Assembly: GCA_016859345.1 (NCBI GenBank)
Contig: CM029121.1
Coordinates: 160,829-224,828 of the forward strand
Reading direction: 5' to 3'
Length of the DNA: 64,000 bases
Source: Istiophorus platypterus
Taxonomy: Eukaryota > Chordata > Actinopteri > Istiophoriformes > Istiophoridae
A program made the translations under genes and the position numbers. The notes below the pieces were generated by a model. It did not search any database. It was not told the origin of the DNA and saw only the letters and a list, made by a program, of their open reading frames with translations. Positions 36,377 through 48,300 of the stretch are shown here, in pieces (the stretch's first letter is position 1; every line of letters begins with the position of its first letter).

Positions 36377-39300
36377 CGCGCGCGCACACGCACAGAGTGC
36401 TGCTCTGGACAGTGTGCTCCCTGCATTCAGGTCTATATGTGGTGAGGATGGCATCTCATTGGGTGAAGCTGTCAGAGAGCAACATGGCAAAGATGAATCT
36501 GTACACAGGTTAGTCTATTTCACTCTGTGACAAAACCACTCAAAAAATGAAAACCTCATGCTGTTTACCATATGCTGCTGGTCAAAAGCTTTGGAACACC
36601 CCCATTTTCAATTTTTATTGAAATTTAAGGAGTTCAATTCCAGTTACTTGATCCCTGAAAAAGGCTTTTTTTATACGAAGTTTTAACATCAGTCTGTTCA
36701 TTACTTACCTTTGCACCATGTAAGGTTTTTTCACATGGTGCAAAGGTAAGTAATGAACAGACTGATGTTAAAACTTCATATAAAAAAGGGTTTTTCAGGC
36801 ATCAAGTAATAGATTAACATAGAGCGTTTCTGCAGGAATGGAAATAAACAAAGCCTTGAAAATTAATGCAAAGAAGTTCTACAAATGTCTTAACATTTGT
36901 TGTTTACTTACAAACCTTCTGTACAAAGGAACAGACTGAGTTGCTACACCCTCTTAACTATAATTTAGACAATATTGGACTGCAGGAACTAGTATATGTT
37001 ATTTTGATAATGGCTATTAAATAATTAAGTCAGATGCGTTGGTAACGGGTTCATCCTAAAACCCAAAGCCTTAGAAAAAAAAAAGGAGACGGTGGCTTCG
37101 CATGATGGAAAGACCAGCACAGAGTCCAGACTTAAACCCCATGGAGCTGGTTTGGGATTAACTGTGGTGGACAGTAGGTGAAAGCAAAGCAAGCAAGTTT
37201 GACACATTTGTTGAAACTTCTAAGACAGTGTTGGAATTAAATATCTGACCCAATATTTAATTTCAGTTCTATTCAATGTTATTTATTTATTTAGCGCCAT
37301 ATCATAAAAGGTTTCATCTTAGGGCACTTTTCATATAGAGCAGGTCTAAAGCAGACTCTTTTATAGTTATTATTTGCAGAGACCAAACAATTCCCCCATG
37401 AGCATGCACTAAGCATACTATTAAATGTGGAGAGGGTGTCTGCTCCCTGGACCCAAACATGAAGATCATTCCATTGTAGAGGAGCCTGATAACTGAAGGC
37501 TCTCTCTCCCATTCTACATGTGGAGACTCTAGCAAGCACAAGTAGGCCTGCATTCTGGGAGTGAACGGTTCTACTGGGGTAATAAGGTACTATGAGGTTT
37601 ATAAGATAGGATGGTGACCGGCCATTAAGGGCTTTGTAGGTGAGGAGGAGGATATTAAATTGTATTCTGGATTTTACATGGAGCCAATGCAGAGAAGCTA
37701 ACAGGATTGATATGTTCTCTCTCTGGTTCTTGTCAATGGTCTCACAGCAGCATTCTGAATCAGCTGGAGAGTATTAAATGTTTTACTGGGACAGCATAAT
37801 TTTTCTACATCATTTGAGAAAGGATGTGCCTAATTTCTCAATATTATGTAGGTGAATAAAGGCAATTGTTGAAGTTTGTTTTATGTTGGAGTTAAAGGAT
37901 ATGTCCTGATTGAAGGCAACTGTGGTGCTAGAGGCCAGAGAAATGCTATCTAGAGTAAGTATGTCATTAGATAATGTGTTTCTGAGGTATTTGGGGGCCA
38001 AACACGATAACTTCAGTTTTCAGTTCAATAGTGGGGAGTTACTGGTCATTCAGATCTTTATATCCTTAGACATGGTTAAAGTTAAGCTAACTGACTGGTT
38101 TCATCGGGCTTAATTGATAGGTATAATTGGGTATCATCTGCATGATAAAGAAAGTTTATGGAATGTTTGCTGATAATATTGCCTAAAGGAAGCATAAGGC
38201 GGGTAAAATAAATATTGAACACATTTTTCTCAGTAAATATATTTCTAATGGGGCTAATTTAAAGAAACTTTCACCAAATGTCAGCAACAACCCATGTAAT
38301 CCACATAGGCAAAAAAAAAAATCAATCCATAGATGTCTATTAATTATGTGTAATAATATGAAATGACACAGGGAAAAAGTATTGAACACATGAAGAAAGG
38401 GAGGTGCAAAAAGGTATGGAAAGCCAAGACACCAGCTGAAATCAATCAGTAATTAGAAAACAATCCTGCCCATTGTCAGTGCAAATTAATATCAGCTGGT
38501 TCAGTCTCAACTGATGGTCTATAAAAAGGTGTCTCATTACCAAGGCATCACACAAGAAACATCTCATCATGGGTAAAAGCAAAGAGCTCTCTCAAGACCT
38601 TGGCAACCTTATTGTTGCAAAACATACTGATGCCAGTGGTTACAGAAGGATTTCTAAACTTTTGAATGTTCCAGTGAGCACTGTTGGGGCCATAATCTGG
38701 AAATGGAAAGAACATCATTTCACCGTAAACCGGCCACGACCAGGTGCTCCTCACAAGATTTCGGACAGAGGAGTGAATAGAATTATCAGAAGAGTTGTCC
38801 AAGAGCCAAGGACCACTTATGGAGAGCTTCAGAAAGACCTGGAATTAGCAGGTACAATTGTTAAAGAAAACAATAAGTAATGCACTCAGCCGCCATGGCT
38901 TGTATGCAAAATCACCAAGCAAGATTCCATTGCTAAAGAAAAAGAATATTGAAGCTCATTTAAAGTTTGCTGCACAAAATTTGGACAAGCCTGTGAAATA
39001 CTGAGAGAATATAGTCTGGTCAGATGAGACCAAAATTGAACTCTTTGGATGCCATAATACACATCACCCCAAAAACACCATACCAACAGTGAAGTTTGGG
39101 GGTGGGAACATCATGGTGTGGGGCTGTTTTTCAACAGATGCTACTGGCATACTTCATATAATTGAAGGAAGGATGAATGGAAAAATGTACGAGACATTCT
39201 TGATAAAAATCTGCTGCCATCTATCAGGATGCTGAAGATGAAATGAGGGTGGACATTTCAGCAAGACAATGATCCCAAACACAGCCAAGGAAACTCTTAA

Positions 39301-42300
39301 TTGGTTTCAGAGAAAGAAAATAAAGCTGCAAGAATAGCCCAGCCAATCACCGGACTTGAATCCAACTGAAAATCCGTGGAAAGAACTAAAGATCAGAATT
39401 CATAGAAGAGGCCAATGGAACCTTCTAAATTTGAAGAATATTTGTGTGGAAGAACTGGCCAAAATCACACCTGAGCAATGCATGCGAATAGTTTCTTCAT
39501 ACGGGAGGCGTCTTGAAGCTGTCATTACCAACAAAGGCTTTTGTATGAAGTACTGATTAAATTTCAGTAAGCATGTTCAATACTTTTCCCCTGTGTCATT
39601 CCATTTTATCACACATAACTTCTGAACTTATTTGTTTTGGTTTCTTGGTATGTATGGATTACTTGGGCTGTTACCAACATCTGGTGAAAATGTCATGCTA
39701 ATAGCACCTTTAGAAATATATTTAGTGAGAAAAATGGTGAGGTGTTCAATACTTATTTTACCCACTGTGTATATATAGATTGAATACAACTGGTCCAAGC
39801 ACAGAACCTTGTGGAACTCTGTGACTAATGTTTGAGTATATGGAGGTTTTTCCTCAATGTCCACAAATTGAAATGGATCTGATAGATAAACCATCTAAGA
39901 ATGAGTCCTTTACTTCTAATGAAATGCTCCAGTCTTTGTAATAGGATAGGAATTCTGTTGTGAAAAAGAGCATCACAAGTGTGTTTGGCTGCTGGATGAG
40001 TTAGAAATTTACATTAAATTTAGCTCAACAAAAATGATTCAATGATTTCTTGTTTTTAAAATGTCCAATTGTTTATTTTTCCTGTGCTTTGATTTCAGAA
40101 ACACTGAGAGGTGTTCTAACACCTTTGACTGGTTGTGTAAATAGCAATTTACCCCATAATGAGAGCAACAAGTTGTGTGACATTGCACAAAAAAGTAATG
40201 TAGAAGTGGTTCAATACAGAAAAGACGAGACCCAAAAATTTCAAAGGACAATTCCTGACCTAAAAATGTCTGGACAAAAAGGTGAAGCACATGCTACAAA
40301 GCAGAATCAGTCTATCCACATTATGTCATTGAAGCGCTGTAGACAGCTGGAGAATCACAAAAGTGCATGATAGGAGAAAAAAAAAAACATGTTTAGCACA
40401 CACATCTAGGCACATTTAAACAAGCTCAGTTTGCCACTCTGCATCTGAGCTTCAGGACATACACTGATCAGACACAACGTGAAACCCAGGTACCAGTTTT
40501 TGCTAAATTATTTATATACGTTATACGGTATCATTCAGGTGTGTTTGACACCTTTAATAAATACAGTTTGGTTCAAATTAAACTAATTTAAAAAGTACTT
40601 TTTCCAGAGGTTTTATTCTTTTTAGAGCTGACTTATATGGGCAATATATACTTGAAATGCCAGTGTGAAAATTATTTTCTCATTTTTAATGTGTCATACA
40701 TCATTTTTGTTTTCATACATGCTTGTGGTTGCTAAGAAAGTACCATAACATGACCAACCATTTTAGAAGTTAAATAAATCAATTAGTTTAGAGTAATCCC
40801 TGTAAATTTCAAGCATGTAGCATGAAGGGTACAAAAGTAATGGCTTATGCAACTTTTGCAGTTTTTTTAGCAACACTCCTTTATTACGGCCACAGCCCCC
40901 TTTTTTAAATCCTCCATATCTCAGAAAATAAAGAAGATACAAGCTGAAAATTTTGCACACTAGTTGTTGGATACAATGACATTATTTATATGAGGTATGA
41001 AGCCAATCCAAGATGGTCATTCTAAAAAATTTTCTGAAATCTATGTATTCCAAATGTGCTTGTTACTTCATTAATTGTTAAATGATGATGATTTGACAGT
41101 TGTCTAATTTGCTGTGTTGTGATGATGATGATGAAAATAATAGACCCTATTTGTCCGATACCTGATCAGAAAATACTAGACCACAAAATTGAAAGGATTG
41201 CTGTGACACATATACTCAATTGCCAATTAAGTACGCCTAGATAAAATTTATTCAGTTTTGTATAAAAGACCTGCGATAGATCCTCCCTTCATGAGGATTA
41301 TAATGTTCAGTTTTCAGTGTTTGAAAGAGGTGTGATAAATTGTAGTGGTCATTTTGGATGCTGTACTTTGTGGTGCTGTGGAACTCTACTGTTCAACGGC
41401 CCCTTATACAGTTAGAAATGTTCCTAATATTTTGTCCATCCCTTTTATATCATTTAAGGATGATAGAATATAAGGAGTGGATTTATTTCATTACTGGAGT
41501 AATATGCAGAAAAGTAAGAAAATATTTGAAATGATTTAATGTCAGTTTAAGCAGTCTTCTCAATCATACCTGGATGTTGAGGGAAACAGAAAATATAAAA
41601 TATGAATAACAAATTTAGTTGATGTAATGTTACTTTGTACCTGCTACTGGCAGCTCGACAGCAGCCAGGCAAAAATTGCTTGTTCCATCTTATAATTATC
41701 CTAATATACCCCCTTGCGTAGGGATAAAAAGTTAGCAAAATGGTGCTGTCTTGCTGTCTCTTTGTCTGGTCTTAAAACAAAGTGCTCTGTTATGATATCA
41801 CTTCAAGCAACTGTGCATAACAGTTGTGATGCTTTGAAAAGCTTTTTCCAGATTGCAGATCTTAGGTCTATATCTAAAATAGTCCCGAACTTTAGATGAT
41901 CCTGTGCCTTTTTTCGTAAGTTTTTCTGGAGAATCCATGCTTTGACCAGGCACAGCCATCTGTGCAATGCACCGCTGTCTAATCGATGACGTCAGCCACA
42001 TGGATGAGTCACCCCAGCCCCAACTGACGGTTGTTTAATATTTCTCATTTTATGTTTCTCGAGGACTGCTCTTTCAAAAAACTTCAGTCTACACTACATT
42101 TTCCTGAGGTCCTCAACAATACACACATGAAATTTGAAGTTCGACTGGTTGAGCAGTTGTCAAGAAAATTGCAGGACGGACAGACAGAGACAGATTTCTC
42201 CAGTTATTACTAGGATGGAGTTGATTTAAAACTTTACAATTTTATGCTTACTTCTTCCAGGGTGTTACTAACCTGGTCAGATGTGCAGGGGTTTTCACTT

Positions 42301-45300
42301 GAGTTTTATTTCTGTGGTCTTCTATACCTTTTTGGTGTTGCTGCGCTTGCCAGTGCATTCCTTCTTTTTAAGGATGTACCAAATTGTTGATTTGACCACC
42401 CCTAATTTTTTCTGCCATCTGGAGAGTTGTTTTGCTTTTTCAATCTATTGATGGCCTCCTTCATTTGCCTCAATGCTTCTTTGAACAACATATTGAGAGT
42501 TCCCATGAACAGTTACTAAATGCAAATTCCACACTTGGAATAAACTCCGAAACCTTTTACCTGCTTAATTTGTCATGAAATAATGAAGGAACGGGCCCCA
42601 GCTGGCCAAGAAACATATTTTCAGTAATTGTCCAGTTACTTATGAGTCCCTGGAATTGAGGGACTAAATATAAAAACGGCTTTAATTCCTAAATACCTAG
42701 TGTCATGTGTTTGTTAAACCCCTTGAATTAAAGCTGAAAGTCTACTTTTAGCTACATCACGTCTACTCTTTAGTCGCATGTTTTAAATGTGGAACTGATA
42801 ACTTTATAATTTCTCCATTTATTGTGCTTTTAACAGAACATTTCACCACATGGGCCTTCATGATGATGTCATTAATGTTGGTTGTCTCAAGATGAATGAT
42901 TTCTTGTAAATCCACATGAATATGAATCAGATGTTTTCCCACTAAATTCTACAAAGAATAATAAAGTGTGATCTGTAGTGAAGTTAGAGAATGGTGAGTA
43001 AGAGCATTGTATTGCTGCTGTTGAGATGTTGTCCCCCAGATGTTGTGGTGTTTCCTCATTGTGTGGAGGAGGTCATTGCCCTTACCAAGGTCTGCCACCA
43101 CCATAACCTTCCCATCATCCCTTTTGGCACTGGCACTGGCCTGGAGGGTGGGGTCAGTGCAGTGAAGGTGAGAGAAAGGAGCCACATGCATGTGTGTGTA
43201 CTTGTATAAGTGTGTAGTTATGATTGGATGTGTGTGCAATGACACTTTGGAAATAAGGGCAGTAATAAAAGTAATGTGCAATATTATGTGTATTTGTGTT
43301 CTTAGCTTTGAGGTGAAATCAACTAAAATCAGTCAGGAGGTTTGAGCCATATCATTTATTGAGAAAGCAAATAGAGAGCAATAGTTGGACTACTCTTAAT
43401 GAACTCAAAATTTTAACCAATATTCCCTATTACATTATATGTGGTAATTTGAAAATAACAGAAATAGAACATGGAAATTGACAATGGACAACTTAAAAAC
43501 ACAATAAAAGTATGCATGTACTGTATGACTACATGTTTCTTCCTTCTACCCTTAGGGTGGTGTGTGCTTTAGTCTGAGGAATATGGACCAGGTTCTGGAT
43601 CTCCACCAGGAGGACTTTGATGTAACAGTGGAACCTGGTGTGACACGGAAGGCCCTTAATGCCTACCTGCGAGACACCGGCTTGTGGTTTCCTGTTGGTC
43701 AGTCACACTGTCACTGTATTTTTCAGGAGCTCAGTGGGTAAATTGTGTATTTTTTATTCTACAACCGCCATAGAACAATTTTCTTACAAAATGTTTCAAT
43801 CCGACATTGTAAACATGACTGAAGGGATTGCATTCCTTTCCTTGAGAAGTAACAATATCAAGCCCCCTTGATCTGTTTTTGATGAAAAAGTCTGTCTGAA
43901 ATGTAGAATAACTTGACCCTGCAAGAAGAAATCATACAGATATCAAAGTAAAACAGTGAAATGGGTAAACTGATACATATGACAAATTGATATGAAGAGT
44001 GATAGATGAATGATAGAGTGGTAGGGTAAGGTTTGGGACTGTATAAAGGTCAGAGTAGAAGTGTTGATGGAACATGTATAGTGTAATGACTGAGGGGAGA
44101 AAAGACGGATAAGGTAAAGAAAGTAAGGCTGAATGTGTCGGGTTAAAGGGCATCTGAAATGTGCAAGTGGGATTGTGCAAGGAGTGACTGCCTGATGCCA
44201 ATGAGCTGCCAGTAACAATAACAGGATGGTAAACCAAGGCTACAGTGGGAAGAGGCTCCTTTATTGTATGAACTTGAAGTCCAGTGTGTGGTATTCCCTG
44301 GAACCTCCAAGGAAAAAGTGCCATGCAATGGCTGTTGGTATGCCCTTTAATGAAAATTAGTAAAACCAGCCACTTGGTCCTCATCCCTAATTTCTTTGCC
44401 CTTGTAAAACTAAAATGTATTGTTTAATAACGCTGTCAAGAAACTAAATTTCACCATTGTATAGCTTGTCTGTGTATGTTTTTGAGGCCATTATCATCTT
44501 TGCCCCGTTGTATCAAGCAGAAATTGGGTCATTATTGTCTCCTGAGTCTGGAGGCCTCCTGGTATTTGGTAGTTGAGGTGAACTGCATTTCTGGTGGGCA
44601 TTTTACACTCAAGGGGCCACAAGACATGCAGTTGTCAACAACAAACCCATTTCCTGTTTCACATTCGGGAAAGAAACTCTAAAAACTGCAAAAGAGATAT
44701 ACTTTTAAAAAAGAAAGTTTTCAAACAAGAAAAAAAAACTTAAGGATGAAGACCAAAAACAACCAGCTTGACTTCCTTTTGTTTCTTGCTTTTTTCTCAC
44801 CATTCTAATTGAATCATACAGTGCTACTTCCTGCAGTACAGAAATGTCTTAATAATGCTTCAGGGGTTGTAGTAAAGCAGCTGGTATCAACACTGCCTTT
44901 GTACAGACAGAGTGTTTCTATGTAATCAACAAAACTGGGAAACCTGTGGCCATTGCTGCAGAAGTGAACAAATATCTTTATCTCTGAAAAAGCCAGTTTT
45001 TGCAATGTATCAGTATGTATGTGTGTATGTGTATATATGTGTATTGATAGTTATCTCCATAAACCAAACCAACATAATTTTAAAAAATCAAGATAATTCT
45101 TAATACTTGGTTGAAAATCCTTTGCAGTCAATTAATGCCTGAAGTCCAGACCCTTGGTTATCACCAAAATTCGTTTCCAAATTAGTTTCCACCCTTCAAA
45201 TGCTTTGCCTGGCCTTAACTGCAGCCACCTTCAGGTGCCACTTGTTTGTAGGTCTTTCAGTTTTGTCTTTAGCATGTAAAAATTATGCTCAATTGTGTTG

Positions 45301-48300
45301 AGATCAAGTGACTGAAGATGATTCCATTTATATGCCTTGAGAAGCTCTTAGTTTTTTTGTTTTTTTTGTTGTTGTTTTTTACAGAATGTTTTGGGTGATT
45401 ATCCATCTGTACTGTGAAGCACTGTCTGTAAGTTGTGCAGCATTTGACTGAATCTGAGCCAATAATATAGCCCTGTACTCTTCAGAGTTCATCCTGCTAC
45501 CTTAGTCACCTCTGTGACTGAATCTGCAGAGTGACTGGCCTGCAAGGCCCCAACCTTCCACCACAATAGGCTCACAGTGGGTGTGCCTGCCCTGCCTCCT
45601 GCACTGTTCTTTCAGCTCCTGGTACTTAGCATGTTTTTGCTTTTGGGCTTCATCCATGTGCCCTTCCAAGGGTAAAGTTAGCCCTACCATGATCTGTTGT
45701 TTGGTGGAATCAGAAAAAATGATCATGTCTGGATGGAGGGTTGTTGAGGTGATGTGTTCTGGAAACAGTTGCTTGCGAAGATAAACTCTCAGTTGCCAGT
45801 TGCTTGTTGAGGCGATGAGGCTGATCTTGGCTGTGGGGTGCTTTTCTCTGCATCCTTAACAAAGGTGATGATCCTCTTTGGGAGGTGATGATTGTTGGTG
45901 GTTATGGCTGAGGCAACTGCTCTCAGCACTTGATTATACCTCCAGTGGTAATGGCCTTCTGCTAGGGCCTTTGAGCAGCTACTCAGAATGTGTTCAAGGG
46001 ATCCTCTTCCAGAGCACAGAGCGCAAGATGGCAATTAGTTCTTGCCTCAGGCATGGAGGTTTGGTAGGGTGTTGTACACACACTGGATCAGAAATCAGAC
46101 TCGGTAGTAGTCTGTCTGCAGGATGTTATCGCAGGTGACCTTCCGCTGCTCTGCAGTTTCCCACCTTATCCATGCTCCCTGCTGTTTCAGACCTACCATC
46201 CTGCTTGCTCTTTCCTCTTCTACACCTGCTCAAACTTCCTCCTGGACAACAAGGAGCCTCTCTTTGCCCATGGCTTTGCGGATCAGAGTCCCGGGGAATT
46301 AACCAAGACCAGCTCAGTCTCTAGCCACATTCCCCAAAATCTCTTAATGCTCCAGCCACCAGGTCTGCCACCTTAAGTGCCTTGAATGCTCTCCACTTCC
46401 TGCCTGTCCTGACCTCAGTTCCTGTGTCTGCCACTTTGGGGTCTCTCAAGTCTCTGTACAAGAGTGCCTCCCTTGACCATGACACCATGAACTCCTCTAT
46501 TAGGATGCTGAAGGGGAGTTGCAGGATTTACTGCTGCCATACAGTGCCACGCTACTGAAGCTTTGCAGAAGACCTAGCAATCTGTGAAGGAAGCTGCTAA
46601 TCCTCCTCTCCATTGACTCAACTGCTGACTTTGGAAGTTGTATGGGCAGCGGCCAAAGGATCCTGGGCAAGATGGCGTGTTGATAAATCCATTCTTTGAT
46701 TGTCTATTGATGGAAGTTGAGTCCTTGCAGCTGGTATTAAAGATCTCTCCAAAACTCTTCAACAGCTTCTCAGTGATAGATGGAATAGTGTTGCCCGATT
46801 GTGTGAAATGGAACTTGTGCACTACTCGCCCCTTCGTCTGCACCAATGACCTAGACTTGCCTGGCTTGAAACTCATCCTACCATGTTTAGAGCTTCCCTA
46901 GGCCTTTTGAGGTACAGTGATAACTGATATAGTGCAGCCTGTAGTTATTTTCTTTCCTAACTGATGCCAGTTGGATGTTATTGAACCAGATGTGACTTCT
47001 AGCCTAAAATAGTTCTAATAATCCAAGATAAGGTACCTGGTGTTCCTGGGCACATGGTGTCATTGCAGGGTGATTTTCAATCGAGCCGTGTGGTATGGAC
47101 CAATATACACTAGGCTGGTTTAACCACAGGACAGCCAGATCTCCTGTTGTTTCCTGGGCTTGTTGGATGATCCCCAGAAGGGGTCACCTATGTGTTCCGG
47201 GCAGCCAGGTACTCCAGGTACCCCCCCCCTCCCTCTTTCAGCACTTATGTGGTTATGTAGCTGTTTTGGAGGAGAAACTCAGTCAGTTAACGAGACAAGA
47301 TGCTGAAAAAGATCTTACCTTCCATGCTTAGTGGTGAGATAGTGCAGAACTGTTTGATGTTCCTTGAGTTCTCCTCCTTAGGAATCCATACTCCCACTAC
47401 ACACCTACACTGATTCTCTCTCATCGCCAGATCACTCTCAGGATGTTTCACAATTGCCGGGTGAATCCTGGACTCCCTTATAAATGATGTAAGGCAAACA
47501 GCTGGGACCTGGAGCTGAGACTGATCTTGCTCCTTTCACCACCTCCTGGATCTCCTTCACACTTGGCTTCCTTAGGTCAAGGTAAACCTTGGGTAGTGAT
47601 GTTTCGATTAGAGCCTTCTGAGGATCCGGTGCCTCTGTTGTGCCTCTGTGGATCACTCAGGATGTTTTTGAGGAGCCAGTCAACCTCTTCTTGGGATCAT
47701 GAGAGGTGCCTACTGCGCTTGTCTCCTAGTAGCTTTTTAACAAAGCTGAAGGGGTTGGACAAGAGGGCTGCTCGTTTTCTGACTCTCCCCTCTGCTCTGT
47801 GTTGATTCATGAGTTTCTTCCCCAAGATGTTCCTTAATTCATTGAGAGGTTGCTTCTCATGCTCTCTTGCACTTTTATGCTGCCCTTTTAGCACCCAAAT
47901 CTCATGCCAGAGTTGATGTATCTGAGTGGCTCTAAAGTTCTTGGTGTAGGAGACTCCAGGTTTTGCCTTTTCTGTGAAGCCAAACCACTCTGCAGCAAGG
48001 CTTATGATAACTGATTGATGATGCTGTGAAGCTGGCTATCAGCACTGCCCATGGCGATGACTATTTCTTTGTCAAACTATCACCACTCATTGTGTTTATT
48101 CACTGGGGGCTTCCTGATCTTCCATCTCTGTGATACTGTGCTGAGTGTGAGGGGCTGAAAATCATAGAGGTTATGTGTGGTGCTTCCTGATCAGGCTCCT
48201 CCTGCTTTTAACCAGGGCCAGTGCCTTTGCACTACTTTTCGTGCTCCCTCTCACTGCACTTCACCTTGGCCATATGGATTCTCTGTCCGTGCTCGTTCTT

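Noticed and set aside
38569..39556. Tc1 transposase as an active gene
   Set aside because: Several stops and frameshifts lie between the N-terminal and C-terminal blocks.
43932..44384. 150-codon minus-strand open frame in ldhd intron 4
   Set aside because: No family resemblance, no splice signals that make sense and biased composition; it looks like a chance frame.
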